This document shows positions 50,555 through 62,444 of a stretch of DNA of 64,000 bases, piece by piece. Below the pieces are notes generated by a model. It worked only from the letters and a program-made list of their open reading frames with translations. It did no database searches and was not told the DNA's origin. Every line of letters begins with the position of its first letter. Position 1 is the first letter of the stretch. Source of the stretch: Bryobacteraceae bacterium (GTDB lineage Bacteria > Acidobacteriota > Terriglobia > Bryobacterales > Bryobacteraceae). Location: NCBI GenBank assembly GCA_019752335.1, contig JAIEMJ010000007.1, positions 1-64,000 on the forward strand, read 5' to 3'. The position numbers and the translations under genes were made by a program.

Positions 50555-52366
50555 ATGTCCACTCCACCTTCAAAAACTAATCAACAGATTCGTAACATTG
50601 CGATCGTTGCGCACGTCGACCATGGCAAGACCACGCTGGTAGACGCCATGTTCCGCCAGTCCGGCATTTATCGCGCCAATGAGGCGCAGAGCGAACGCGC
50701 CATGGATTCGAACGAACTCGAGCGCGAGCGTGGCATTACGATTCTCGCCAAGACCACCGGCGTCCGTTTCCACGACGTCAAAATCAACATTGTCGACACG
50801 CCAGGCCACTCGGACTTCGGCGGTGAAGTTGAGCGCGCGCTGAAGATCGTCGACGGCGTCATGCTGCTGGTCGACGCCAGCGAAGGCCCACTACCCCAGA
50901 CTCGCTATGTGCTGGGCAAAGCGCTCGAGGCCAAGCTGAAGCCGATCCTCGTCATCAACAAGATCGACCGCCCCGACGCCCGCGCGGCCGAAGTGCTCAA
51001 CGAAGTCTATGACTTGTTCATCGATCTCGACGCCACCGAAGAGCAACTCGACTTCCCCGTGCTTTACTGCATCGCCAAAACCGGCATCGCGAAGACGTCG
51101 CTCGAGGATCCTTCGGAGACCCTGGAGCCCTTGTTCCAGGCCATCGTCGACCACATCCCGCCCCCCGCCGGCGACCCGGAGATGCCCCTGCAGTTGCTCG
51201 TCGCCAACCTCGACTACAGCGACTTCCTCGGCCGCCTCGCGATTGGGCGTGTCTTCAACGGTACGCTGAAGCACGGCGACGAGGTCTCCATCTGCAAGTT
51301 AGACGGCAGCGTCCAGAAAACGCGCATCACGAAGATGTTCTCCTTCGAGGGGCTGAAGCGCGTGGAAGAAACCGAAGCCCGGCCCGGCCACGTGCTCGCC
51401 ATCGCCGGCATGGACGGCATTACGATCGGCGAAACGGTGACTAGCACCGAAACGCCGATGGCGCTGCCGAAGATTCAGATCGACGAGCCCACCATCGCGA
51501 TGACCTTCACCATCAACAACTCGCCCTTCTGCGGGCGCGAAGGCCAGTTCGTCACCTCGCGCAATCTCAGGGACCGGCTCGACAAGGAGTTGCTCACCAA
51601 TGTGAGTATCCGCGTCGAAGAGGCCGGCGGCCCCGATGCCTTTAAGGTGATGGGCCGCGGCGAATTGCAGCTCGCCATCCTGATCGAAATGATGCGCCGC
51701 GAAGGCTACGAGCTTACCGTCGGCCGCCCCGAGATCATCACTCGCGAGATCGACGGCAAGACGATGGAGCCGCTCGAAATGCTCACCGTCGACGTGGCGG
51801 AGGAGTACATCGGTGTCGTCATCGAGAAGCTTGGCATTCGCAAGGCCAAGATGGAAAAGATGGTCAACCACGGCTCCGGCCGCGCGCGCCTCGAGTTCCT
51901 GATTCCCTCGCGCGGCCTGATCGGCCTGCGCAGTCAGATGCTCACCGATACGCGGGGCACGGCCATCATGAACGCGCTTTTCCATGGCTACATCGAGTGG
52001 CAAGGCGACATCCCGATGCGCCCCACCGGGTCACTGATCTCGGATCGCAACGGCAAGGTAACGGGTTACGCCATGTTCGCCCTGCAGGAGCGCGGCGTCA
52101 TGTTCGTGGAGCCCACCACCGAAGTCTATGAGGGCATGGTGATCGGCGAACACTCGCGCGACACGGACTTGACGGTGAACATCGTCAAGGAAAAGAAGCT
52201 CTCCAACATGCGCGCGTCGGGGTCGGACGAAGCGATTCGCCTGGTGCCGCCGAAGCTGCTCAACCTGGAGCAGGCCATCGAGTTCATCCAGGACGATGAA
52301 CTGGTGGAGGTGACGCCGAAGTCCATTCGCTTGCGGAAGAAGATTCTGAAGGCGAATCAGCGCTAG
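50555..52366 (+). CDS. typA: Translational GTPase TypA/BipA
   Basis: A 603-residue translation-factor GTPase. [20 protein letters not shown] (G1), [12 protein letters not shown] (switch), [14 protein letters not shown] (G3) and [10 protein letters not shown] (G4) are intact, followed by EF-G-like domains and the TypA-specific C-terminus ([20 protein letters not shown]). TypA binds ribosomes and aids assembly and stress adaptation. It starts 62 nt from the divergent der gene. A TAGATA hexamer lies 4 nt before the ATG and no Shine-Dalgarno is seen. Confidence 0.95.
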   Translation: MSTPPSKTNQQIRNIAIVAHVDHGKTTLVDAMFRQSGIYRANEAQSERAMDSNELERERGITILAKTTGVRFHDVKINIVDTPGHSDFGGEVERALKIVDGVMLLVDASEGPLPQTRYVLGKALEAKLKPILVINKIDRPDARAAEVLNEVYDLFIDLDATEEQLDFPVLYCIAKTGIAKTSLEDPSETLEPLFQAIVDHIPPPAGDPEMPLQLLVANLDYSDFLGRLAIGRVFNGTLKHGDEVSICKLDGSVQKTRITKMFSFEGLKRVEETEARPGHVLAIAGMDGITIGETVTSTETPMALPKIQIDEPTIAMTFTINNSPFCGREGQFVTSRNLRDRLDKELLTNVSIRVEEAGGPDAFKVMGRGELQLAILIEMMRREGYELTVGRPEIITREIDGKTMEPLEMLTVDVAEEYIGVVIEKLGIRKAKMEKMVNHGSGRARLEFLIPSRGLIGLRSQMLTDTRGTAIMNALFHGYIEWQGDIPMRPTGSLISDRNGKVTGYAMFALQERGVMFVEPTTEVYEGMVIGEHSRDTDLTVNIVKEKKLSNMRASGSDEAIRLVPPKLLNLEQAIEFIQDDELVEVTPKSIRLRKKILKANQR

Positions 52367-52399
52367 CTGGTGTGGGCTTGAGCTTTATAATTGGGTGTT

Positions 52400-52530
52400 A
52401 TGACGCCCAAGCCCGAAAACTCGGGGAACCGAGGCCCGTCATCGAAGCGGTCGAACTCGCCGAGGAGATCGCCCTCGGCCGGGCGATGATGAAGCGGTTT
52501 GCGAACGTATTTCGGGAGTTGGCGAAGTAG
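52400..52530 (+). pseudogene. Possible broken small gene behind a TATAAT element
   Basis: TATAAT at 52386-52391 precedes an ATG at 52400 by 8 nt, but the frame stops after 29 residues (MTPKPENSGNRGPSSKRS...). The neighbouring frame reads VIEAVELAEEIALGRAMMKR and FANVFRELAK to a TAG at 52530, a sensible helical C-terminus. One frameshift would join them into a protein of about 43 residues. It is convergent with and overlaps the gene at 52439. Confidence 0.3.
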
Positions 52531-52894
52531 GCCCGTCGTTCGGATCGTAGGACTCGTCCGCGATTTTCCTCAATCTCGCTAACGTATTTGTGACGTGTTC
52601 TTTCACCTCTGCGTCGACGATGTTCGGCAGCAACCGTTCCAGGAGAAAAATGGAAAAGCGCGGCGCCTCCTCCTGAGGACAAGGATCGTCGGCAAAGGCG
52701 CAATTCAAGGCGATCGATATTCTCCGCAAGGTCTCTGTTTCCGTCAATCTTTCCCAGTCCACGGCCATGAGACAACTTGCCGCAGCGCGATCGCCTAGGC
52801 GCACGAACGTTCTCATTAGATGGCTAGTGAGAACAAACGCCGGAACGTCAAAATAGAATCGCAGCCGGTCCACTTCGTAAGGATCGTGTTTCAT
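52439..52894 (-). CDS. Hypothetical helical protein
   Basis: A 151-residue protein, starting MKHDPYEVDRLRFYFDVPAF, with regular helices (RTFVRLGDRAAASCLMAVDW, TLRRISIALNCAFADDP, FSIFLLERLLPNIVDAEVKE). No family is recognised. The last 35 residues (after DPNDGP) are Ser/Arg/Pro-rich and antisense to the possible broken gene at 52400, so the true end may be earlier. AAGGA lies 5 nt before the ATG at 52894. The region is moderately less GC-rich, fitting an accessory gene between typA and the enolase pair. Confidence 0.5.
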   Translation of the reverse strand: MKHDPYEVDRLRFYFDVPAFVLTSHLMRTFVRLGDRAAASCLMAVDWERLTETETLRRISIALNCAFADDPCPQEEAPRFSIFLLERLLPNIVDAEVKEHVTNTLARLRKIADESYDPNDGPTSPTPEIRSQTASSSPGRGRSPRRVRPLR

Positions 52895-52928
52895 GACAAT
52901 CCTTGTATTGTGATATACCTGCTAGTCG

Positions 52929-53912
52929 ATGAAGATCACCCAGCTGAACGCGTTCGCCTCGCCCGGCGCCACCCTGCTGCGCATCGAAACCGACTCCGGC
53001 CTACGCGGCTATGGCGAATGCCGCACGCTCCCCGCCAGCGACTTGGCGCTGCTCAAACAAGCCGCTATCGGCGCTGACCCGGCCGCCTACGAGATTGCGC
53101 GTGCGCGTCTGGCGGACTCACCCGGCGCCCAGGCCGCCCTCAATATGGCCCTGCTCGACGTCCTCGGCAAGCAGGCCAAGGCGCCCATTTATAGCTTGCT
53201 GGGCGGGGCCACGCGCCATAAGGTGCGCCTGTTGACAGCGCTCACCGATCTGGCCGCGCAAATGCGCGCGGGCGAACGCGCCTTCGTCGTGCCGCTCGCT
53301 ACGCCCAAAGGCTCGAGGCTGAACTTCGTTGCGAACACCGTCGAGCAATTAACCAAGCTACGCGAACAAGCCGGCGACAACGTCGACTTCGTGCTCGACG
53401 CGCAAGGCAAGCTCGTCCCCGCCGAAGCCGGTAACCTCTCGGCGGCGCTCGAACGCTTTCATTTGCTCTGGTTCGACGAACCCTGCCCGATCGCCAACCT
53501 GGCGGCGGTGCGGAAGCTGGCGAAGGAAAACGTAACTCCCCTGGGCTTTGGCCGCTCGATTACCAAACCAGCCGGCGTGCCGGACTTATTCCGCGAACAA
53601 GCCATCGACGTGTTGCGCCTGGATATTCGCTTACACGGAATCTCCCAGATTCGGCGCCTCGCCGTGGTCGCGGAGACTTACTACACAGCGGTCGCGCCGT
53701 TTAACGACGGCGGCCCCATCGCCTCCGCCGCTGCGATACAACTCGCCGCCAGTATGCCGAATTTTGTTATTCAACAAGTCGGCGCTTTGTCGAGCGCGGT
53801 GGTGAGCGGCCTGCCCGCGCCGCGCGACGGCTTTCTGCCTTTACCGACGGCGCCCGGCTTGGGCATCACCATTAACGACAGCGCGCTCGAGCGCTTCCCG
53901 GAGGCTGTATGA
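52929..53912 (+). CDS. Degenerate enolase-superfamily protein
   Basis: A 327-residue protein with the mandelate-racemase/enolase fold: TLLRIETDSGLRGYGECRTL, AALNMALLDVLGKQAKAPIY (capping domain) and the barrel. The first two metal ligands seem present (Asp in FVLDAQGKL, Glu in WFDEPCP), but the third, normally Glu in GER, is Arg (GFGRSI near residue 208). There is no KxK motif where expected (AFVVPLATPKG) and the usual catalytic His in APH is Phe (VAPFNDGGP). It is therefore probably not a working acid-sugar dehydratase. Its stop overlaps the start of the intact paralogue by 4 nt (ATGA). Confidence 0.78.
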   Translation: MKITQLNAFASPGATLLRIETDSGLRGYGECRTLPASDLALLKQAAIGADPAAYEIARARLADSPGAQAALNMALLDVLGKQAKAPIYSLLGGATRHKVRLLTALTDLAAQMRAGERAFVVPLATPKGSRLNFVANTVEQLTKLREQAGDNVDFVLDAQGKLVPAEAGNLSAALERFHLLWFDEPCPIANLAAVRKLAKENVTPLGFGRSITKPAGVPDLFREQAIDVLRLDIRLHGISQIRRLAVVAETYYTAVAPFNDGGPIASAAAIQLAASMPNFVIQQVGALSSAVVSGLPAPRDGFLPLPTAPGLGITINDSALERFPEAV

Positions 53913-55174
53913 AACGGCGTGAATTTGTCGGTGGAATGGGGCTCGCACTACAGGCGCAGCCGGTGCGGCCGCTTGGCGCCGCCGCGCTCGATGGCGTTGG
54001 ATCGAAGACGCGCATCACCAACGTGAAGACCTTTGGCGTCACCTACGAGAACAATTCTGACCGGCCTTACGTCTTCGTCAAAATCGAAACCAACGACGGC
54101 GTCGTCGGCTGGGGCGAAGGCACTCTAGAAGGGAAGGCCAATGCGGTGATGGCTTGCGTCGCCGACTTCAAGGAGTTCCTCATCGGCGCTGACCCGATGC
54201 TGGTGGAGCACCACTGGCAGTCGATGTACGTCCATAGCTTCTATCGCGCCGGCCCCGTGATGGGCTCGGCCATCGCCGGCATCGATCAGGCGCTGTGGGA
54301 TATTCGCGGCAAGTTACTCGGCCTACCCGTCTACAAGTTACTCGGTGGACCTTTTGATCCGGCCGGCGTGCGCGGTTACTACCACGTCCGCGCCAATACC
54401 ATGGACGAAATGCGGGCCGTGCGTGAGAAGGCCGCGGAACTCGGCGTTACTTGCGTGAAGGGCGGCATTCCCGGTTACTACGAATGGATCGAGACCCACG
54501 CGAAGATCAAAGCGGCGGTGAAGCATCTCGAGAATATGCGCGCCGGCCTGGGCCCGGACATCGACATCGGCATCGATTTCCACGCCAAGACGTCTCCGGC
54601 TGTCGCGTCGATTCTTTGCAAGGAAGTGGAGCCGCTCAAATTACTCTTCATTGAAGAGCCCTGCCCACCCGAAAATGTGGCGGCGATGAAGAAGATCGCC
54701 GAACGCTGCACCACGCCCATCGCCACCGGCGAGCGGCTGATCGCGGCTTACTCCTGCCGCGAGTTAGTCGAAATGGGCGTCGTCGATATTCTGCAAACCG
54801 ACATCAACCACGTGGGCGGCATCACCGCCTTGTGGAAAGTGGCTTGCCTTGCCGAGCCCTCTGGTATCAAGATCGCGCCGCACGCCTGCGAAGGTCCGAT
54901 CGGCGCCTTGGCCACCGTGCATGTCGACGCGGCTGCGCCGAATTTCCTGGTGCAGGAGATTTGCAGCGGCGTCGTGGCCAGCAAGATCGAGAAGATGTGG
55001 GAAGAGTGGCTCGGCTTTCCGGCCATGCGCATGGTGAATGGCAAATTCCCCTTGCCCACTAAGCCCGGCTTGGGCTTTGACTTGGAGGAGTCCGCCTTTG
55101 CGAAGTATCCGTTCGCGGGCACCAAGCCGATGGCGCGCGTCTTCCACGAAGACGGCAGCGTCGCGGCCTGGTAA
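53909..55174 (+). CDS. Galactonate-dehydratase-like enolase-superfamily enzyme
   Basis: A 421-residue protein with an intact active-site set: Asp-x-His in IGIDFHAKTS, Glu in LFIEEPCPPENV, Glu in IATGERLIAAY and His in KIAPHACEGP. This set is typical of D-galactonate dehydratase and related acid-sugar dehydratases. VGWGEGTLEGKANAVMACVA and AIAGIDQALWDIRGKLLGLP form the capping domain. An N-terminal stretch (MKRREFVGGMGLALQAQPVR) is a short Tat-like signal, so the enzyme may be exported. It is translationally coupled to the degenerate paralogue upstream. Confidence 0.87.
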   Translation: MKRREFVGGMGLALQAQPVRPLGAAALDGVGSKTRITNVKTFGVTYENNSDRPYVFVKIETNDGVVGWGEGTLEGKANAVMACVADFKEFLIGADPMLVEHHWQSMYVHSFYRAGPVMGSAIAGIDQALWDIRGKLLGLPVYKLLGGPFDPAGVRGYYHVRANTMDEMRAVREKAAELGVTCVKGGIPGYYEWIETHAKIKAAVKHLENMRAGLGPDIDIGIDFHAKTSPAVASILCKEVEPLKLLFIEEPCPPENVAAMKKIAERCTTPIATGERLIAAYSCRELVEMGVVDILQTDINHVGGITALWKVACLAEPSGIKIAPHACEGPIGALATVHVDAAAPNFLVQEICSGVVASKIEKMWEEWLGFPAMRMVNGKFPLPTKPGLGFDLEESAFAKYPFAGTKPMARVFHEDGSVAAW

Positions 55175-55180
55175 GCGAGC

Positions 55181-57720
<2,540 letters not shown>

Positions 57721-57759
57721 GCTTGCGGGAGAAGAAAAGACGAATAAGTGAATGCTTTT

Positions 57760-58362
57760 TTACAGCTCCGGCTGGCCCCGCAGCACTAAGTCCTTCACCA
57801 GGAACTGCGCGTTACGATACGGGCCCGCCAGCGAGGGCAAATAGACCTCAACATCGATCTCCTTGGCCCCTTCAAGCGCCTCGCGGGGGAAGATCAGGCG
57901 AAGCGTGGGGTCGCTCGGTGTGGGGGGGAAATGGCCGGTTGCTTTCCATTTCCGCTTTCCGATCCGCAGCAGGCTTTCTTTGTCCATCCGTTTGGTCTCG
58001 GCGCTGTCGGCCAGCGCGTCCGGCGACAAGGGCACCGCTACCACAATCACCTTCCCCGCGTGCTCGTCGAGGTATGCCAGGTACTCTTCGCGGGCCTCAC
58101 GGGCGGCGGCGTAGAGGTCCGCCTTCTGCTTAAAGCGCCGCCGCAGGATCTCTTCCTCCGCCTGCCGCATCGGCGCGGCGCTGGCCAGATAGATGACGAC
58201 GGGCGGGCCGGGGACGGGTCCGCGGCTGGTGTCGGGCGCCGGCTGGGCCCAGGGAGAATTACTGAGTAACTGGGATAACTGCTGCTCGCTCCACTTGTCA
58301 GCCGGCACGGCTTCCCAATAGGGTTCGGCCAGCAGCCACGAAATGCACCACAGCAGCGTCAC
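57760..58362 (-). CDS. Hypothetical protein, possibly a secreted GWxTD-type acidobacterial protein
   Basis: A 200-residue protein starting MTLLWCISWLLAEPYWEAVP, a short signal peptide or anchor. Mature parts include AEEEILRRRFKQKADLYAAA, VIVVAVPLSPDALADSAETK and KEIDVEVYLPSLAGPYRNAQ. The pattern of a helical region followed by beta strands and an early aromatic cluster loosely recalls short GWxTD-containing proteins of Acidobacteriota; no exact motif was found. The start is GTG at 58362, with TACAAT 8 nt upstream. It is divergent from the epimerase-like gene. Confidence 0.55.
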   Translation of the reverse strand: MTLLWCISWLLAEPYWEAVPADKWSEQQLSQLLSNSPWAQPAPDTSRGPVPGPPVVIYLASAAPMRQAEEEILRRRFKQKADLYAAAREAREEYLAYLDEHAGKVIVVAVPLSPDALADSAETKRMDKESLLRIGKRKWKATGHFPPTPSDPTLRLIFPREALEGAKEIDVEVYLPSLAGPYRNAQFLVKDLVLRGQPEL

Positions 58363-58397
58363 TCCTCACTATTGTACGGGCTATCTTGGAGAAGAGC

Positions 58398-59360
58398 ATG
58401 AGCGAGTACCTTTATTGCGGCCGACGGGCGCATCGGATCGAGAACGCGCAGTTACAAGTCACCGTCCTGGTGGAAGGCGGACACCTCGCCGCGCTCACCC
58501 ATCGCGTGACTGGCGTCAACCCCCTGTGGACGCCGCCCTGGTCTACCATCGAGCCCTCCACCTACGACGCCGCACGGCATCCCGAGTATGGCCAGGGCAG
58601 CGAGAGCCAGCTACTGGCCGGCATTCACGGCCACAATCTTTGCCTCGATACCTTCGGTGCGCCCTCCGAGGCGGAAGCCGCCGCCGGGGCCGCGGTCCAC
58701 GGCGCCGCTGGCCTGCTCCCTTGGACCATCGAGAGCGCGGAGACGCACCTGACGGCACGCGTGCGCGCCGAGCAACTCGACTTCACCCGCCAATTGCGCC
58801 TCGAAGGCGACAAACTGCATTTCGAAGAAAGCCTCACCAACCTCACCGCCGAGGACCGGCCCATCGCCTGGACCCAGCACGTCACGCTGGGCCCGCCTTT
58901 CCTCGAAGCCGGGCAAACGCAATTCGACGCCCCCATTGTCCGCGAACAGGACCTCGATGACGGCGAGCACGGGCACGTCGACTTAACGCGTTTCACCGCT
59001 GGTCCTAGCGCGAGCGGCTATACCGCCCACTTGCTGGACCCCGCCCGCGAGCAAGCTCATTTTCTAGCATGGTCACCCCGTCATCAGTTGCTGCTGGGTT
59101 ACGTCTGGCGCTCCGCCGACTTCCCCTGGCTGGGAACGTGGGAGGAGTACCGCCGTCGCGACGCCGCACCCTGGAATCGCCGCACGGAGACGCGCGGCAT
59201 GGAGTTTGGTGTATCGCCCTTCCCGGAGTCGCGCCGCCAGATGATGGATCGCGCCCGTTTATTCGGTGTACCCACATACCGTTGGATTTCCGCCAAGGAA
59301 ACTATCCGCGTGAGTTACTATGCGTTCCTCCGCGCGGCGGATCGTTTGCCGGAACGTTAG
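58398..59360 (+). CDS. Galactose-mutarotase-like (aldose-1-epimerase superfamily) protein
   Basis: A 320-residue protein with the beta-sandwich of the aldose-epimerase superfamily: LQVTVLVEGGHLAALTHRVT, LNLTAEDR-type LTNLTAEDRPIAWTQHVTLG and a late GVSPFPESRRQMMDRARLFG. WTQHVTLGPPF marks the catalytic region with His. The exact sugar is unknown. The ATG at 58398 is preferred, with GGAG upstream and TATCTT 10 nt before; TTG at 58386 is possible. It is divergent from the hypothetical gene and possibly co-transcribed with grpB-like. Confidence 0.7.
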   Translation: MSEYLYCGRRAHRIENAQLQVTVLVEGGHLAALTHRVTGVNPLWTPPWSTIEPSTYDAARHPEYGQGSESQLLAGIHGHNLCLDTFGAPSEAEAAAGAAVHGAAGLLPWTIESAETHLTARVRAEQLDFTRQLRLEGDKLHFEESLTNLTAEDRPIAWTQHVTLGPPFLEAGQTQFDAPIVREQDLDDGEHGHVDLTRFTAGPSASGYTAHLLDPAREQAHFLAWSPRHQLLLGYVWRSADFPWLGTWEEYRRRDAAPWNRRTETRGMEFGVSPFPESRRQMMDRARLFGVPTYRWISAKETIRVSYYAFLRAADRLPER

Positions 59361-59397
59361 TGGAGTTGCTTGCGCAGTGACACTGAGGTAAACCATC

Positions 59398-59946
59398 GTG
59401 AAGCCCGTTATCGTCTCCGACTACGACCCCGCTTGGCCACACTGGTTTGACCAACTCCGTGAACGCATCTGGCCTGCCGTCAGCGACCTCGCCCTGGCGA
59501 TCGAACACGTCGGCAGCACCTCGGTCCCGGGGCTCGCCGCCAAACCCGTCATTGACCTCGATATCGTGATCGGCACGCCCGCCGATTTACCGGCCATCGC
59601 GGAGCGACTCGCCGCTCTGGGCTACCGCCATCGCGGCAATCTCGGCATCGAAGACCGCGACGCCTTTCGCCACTCCGGCTCCTCCCACCCCCCGCATCAT
59701 CTCTACGTATGCCCGGCTGGCAGCCTGGCACTCCACAATCACTTAGTCCTCCGCGACCACCTGCGTGTACACCCCACTTGCGCCGCCGAATACGCTCAGC
59801 TCAAGCTGAATCTCGCACGGCAGCATCCGTTCGACATGGACAGCTATGTCGAAGGCAAGTCGGCCTTCATTCTGCACGTCCTCGCTCTCCACGGTCTCGA
59901 CCCGCGCGCATTAACTGCAATCAGCGACGCGAATCGCAGCCACTAA
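59398..59946 (+). CDS. GrpB/UPF0157 family protein
   Basis: A 182-residue protein with the nucleotidyltransferase-like GrpB signature: VIVSDYDPAWPHWFDQLRER, LAIEHVGSTSVPGLAAKPVI and DLDIVIGTPADLPAIAERLA, then LALHNHLVLRDHLRVHPTCA and YVEGKSAFILHVLALHGL. The GSTSVPGLAAKPVIDL block is diagnostic. The role of GrpB proteins is unclear; some are fused to dephospho-CoA kinase. The start is GTG at 59398 after GAGG. A hairpin follows the stop codon. Confidence 0.9.
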   Translation: MKPVIVSDYDPAWPHWFDQLRERIWPAVSDLALAIEHVGSTSVPGLAAKPVIDLDIVIGTPADLPAIAERLAALGYRHRGNLGIEDRDAFRHSGSSHPPHHLYVCPAGSLALHNHLVLRDHLRVHPTCAAEYAQLKLNLARQHPFDMDSYVEGKSAFILHVLALHGLDPRALTAISDANRSH

Positions 59947-59950
59947 GGTG

Positions 59951-59969
59951 CCCCCGATCCCATCGGGGG
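59951..59969. terminator. GC-rich hairpin after the GrpB gene
   Basis: CCCCCGAT (59951-59958) and ATCGGGGG (59962-59969) pair perfectly around a 3-nt loop, directly after the stop codon. No T-run follows. It separates the gene from the convergent spermidine-synthase-like gene. Confidence 0.5.
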
Positions 59970-60057
59970 TAGAGTGAGAATTGTGGACACGCAACTCGCT
60001 CCCACCATTCTCGGCCGTGCCAGCGGGAACGATAGTGACCGGGCGGTTGTCAGTTTG

Positions 60058-62427
60058 TTAGCTGCTAGCGAACGCGCGCCGCGTGCGATAGTGAATCAGC
60101 GCGGCCACCAAGTAAAAGACCCCGCCCACCATCAGCGTGTTGCCGAGGCCGATGTAGATCGCCAGAAAAATGGCGCTCGCCGACCCCAGCACACTTGACG
60201 CCGCATTGAGGCTCCAGGCCCAGCGGACCGCGGTTGGGAAGCGCTCCTCCAGCGTGTTGAGCGCCGTTGGGAACGGCAGACCCATCACGAAACCCACCGG
60301 CACGATCAGCAGGATCGTCAACAGCACCTTCAGCTCCCACGGCCAGCCGACCAGCGCCGCCGTCAACGACGGGGCGATGAAGCGCAGCAGCGCCACCAGC
60401 ACGAATACCAGGCATAGCGCCTGCCGCAAGCGGACCGGATGCGTAAACGTCAACCGGCGCGAAAACGAACTGCCCAGCCCGCTCGATACCAGCATGGAGA
60501 AGATGATCACTGTTAGCGCGTAAGTGGGATGGCCGAGGAACAGGACGAACTTCTGGATCAGCGCCACCTGAATCAGGATGTAGCCGGCGCCGATGCAGAG
60601 GAAATAGAGCAGGAACTGGCGCGCGGCGGAATCCTTCGGCAGTTTCGTGCCGAGCACCAGCGGCGGCAGCGCCAGCACCACGACGGTGGCCAGGATGCTG
60701 ATCACCATCAGCCCGAAGAGCAAGGGCACGGCGCGGTTGATCTTGTAGTCGGCGCTGTCCTCGCCGCCTTGCGTGAGGAAGGCCCACAGGTCGCGTGGTT
60801 GCACGGTGTAGAAGAAGAACGGGCGATCGTCGCCGACGGGTGAGAGGTCATAGCGGTAGTTGGCCAGGAAGGCGTCCTTGTCGGCGGCGAGCAGATAGCG
60901 GCCGAACTCGTTCACCGGCTGGTCGCCGGGCAGGTAGATCGTCTGCATACCGCCGATCCGCGCCACTTCCCGCGCGCGGTCGACGTCTTGCGTGCTGAAC
61001 GGCTTCCGCGAAATCATCACCGTATCCTTGGAGCCCCAGCCCTGCGTGCTGCCCTCGCGGACGATGATCACGTGCTGGGCCAGGTTCGGTGTGCCGCCCA
61101 GGCGCGTCAGCGCTTCGTTGGCCAGCGTCAATAGGCGCAGGCTTTCGCGCGGTGGATCGAAGCCCCAACGGGTGAAAGCCATGAAGCCGTCATCGGTGAG
61201 ATGGCTCAAATAGTCGTGGAAGGCATCGGTCGTATAGAGGTTGTTTTCCGAAAGCGCGAAGGCCCCGGCCGCGGTGGACGCCCAGGTGTCCACCAGAGTC
61301 GCCTGCAGCACCTGATAGCGGTCCGTACTGCGGCGGACGAAGCTGCGCCCGTCTTCCACCTGGATGTGGACGTCCGGCCGCTGATACAGATTGCGGCTGA
61401 GCTTCGCGAATTTCTCGCGCATGATGGTGTTCGCGATGATGGGATTCACTTCCACGCCCGTCACGTCGGTGGCACCGGAAGCGAGCGCGCGGGAGACGTC
61501 CCAGCCGCCGCCCGGCCCGATGATGAGCGTCTTGGCGCCGGGCCGGATCGCATAGGGCAAGCCCGGGCCTTGCAGCAGGAGGTCCTTGCGTTCGCGTTCG
61601 GAGAGGTTACGGAAATCGAAGTGCGGCACGCCGGTGCTGGCGTCGGCGTCGATGATGATCAGGTGCCCGCCGGAGCCTTCGTCGGCCACCAGGCCGATGC
61701 GCGATAGCCCGTTCCACTTGGTGAAGATCTCCTTCCCGATGTTCTGCCCCTTGGCGAAACGGACGTCGATCAGGTTCCAGCGCAGGTTGATCACGAAGAG
61801 TCCGACGAGGCCGAGTGCCAGGGCCACCGCGGTGGCGCGCCAACGCGTCTGCCCCGCGACGTTGAACCACATCGCGGCCGACGCCGCGAACAGCACGCCC
61901 ACCGTGATTACGGTGTTCGGCCCGCCGAAGCCACTCAGAAAGGGCAGCAAAAGCAGACAACCACCGGCGGCGCCCAACAGGTCAAAGAAATAGATGCGGT
62001 CCACGCGCTCAATCGTCTCGTTGATGACGAGCGAGATGATGGCGCCCGCGAGAAAAAACGGCAAGGCGCTCGCGAAGTAAACCGCGGCGAGCGTGGCATT
62101 GGTAAACTCGCCACGCCGCGAAAGCAGAAAGATCAGCGACCCGACGACGACCAGACTATTCGCCGAAGCCAGCCAACCGAGTTTCAAGAACGTCCCGCCG
62201 CGCCAGCCCGAAACCACGTAAGAGAACACGCCGCCGGCGCCCAGCCCAAAGAGGGCGATCGAGATCGCCAGGAAAGCGAAATGGTAATAGAAGACGACGG
62301 AAAATACCCGCGTCAGCGAGAGCTCCATCACCAGGGTGGCCAGCGTCGTGAGGGCGACACCGGTATAGATCTGCCACCAGTTCAGGTTGCCTGGTTCATG
62401 GGCCAAGGAAAGGGAAATACGAGACAA
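60058..62427 (-). CDS. Membrane protein with spermidine-synthase-like domain
   Basis: A 789-residue protein. The N-terminal ~230 residues have about seven membrane segments. Residues ~290-460 form a SAM/aminopropyltransferase fold (TLIIGPGGGWDVSRALASGA, VTGVEVNPIIANTIMREKF, VQVEDGR-type HIQVEDGRSFVRRS). The C-terminal ~250 residues hold further membrane segments. Such fusions are widespread in Acidobacteriota and Deltaproteobacteria; whether they make polyamines is unknown. The start is TTG at 62427, preceded exactly 6 nt upstream by TACCAT (62439-62434); no ATG offers a better N-terminus. Confidence 0.83.
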   Translation of the reverse strand: MSRISLSLAHEPGNLNWWQIYTGVALTTLATLVMELSLTRVFSVVFYYHFAFLAISIALFGLGAGGVFSYVVSGWRGGTFLKLGWLASANSLVVVGSLIFLLSRRGEFTNATLAAVYFASALPFFLAGAIISLVINETIERVDRIYFFDLLGAAGGCLLLLPFLSGFGGPNTVITVGVLFAASAAMWFNVAGQTRWRATAVALALGLVGLFVINLRWNLIDVRFAKGQNIGKEIFTKWNGLSRIGLVADEGSGGHLIIIDADASTGVPHFDFRNLSERERKDLLLQGPGLPYAIRPGAKTLIIGPGGGWDVSRALASGATDVTGVEVNPIIANTIMREKFAKLSRNLYQRPDVHIQVEDGRSFVRRSTDRYQVLQATLVDTWASTAAGAFALSENNLYTTDAFHDYLSHLTDDGFMAFTRWGFDPPRESLRLLTLANEALTRLGGTPNLAQHVIIVREGSTQGWGSKDTVMISRKPFSTQDVDRAREVARIGGMQTIYLPGDQPVNEFGRYLLAADKDAFLANYRYDLSPVGDDRPFFFYTVQPRDLWAFLTQGGEDSADYKINRAVPLLFGLMVISILATVVVLALPPLVLGTKLPKDSAARQFLLYFLCIGAGYILIQVALIQKFVLFLGHPTYALTVIIFSMLVSSGLGSSFSRRLTFTHPVRLRQALCLVFVLVALLRFIAPSLTAALVGWPWELKVLLTILLIVPVGFVMGLPFPTALNTLEERFPTAVRWAWSLNAASSVLGSASAIFLAIYIGLGNTLMVGGVFYLVAALIHYRTRRAFASS

Positions 62428-62444
62428 TCCCTTATGGTAGCGTG

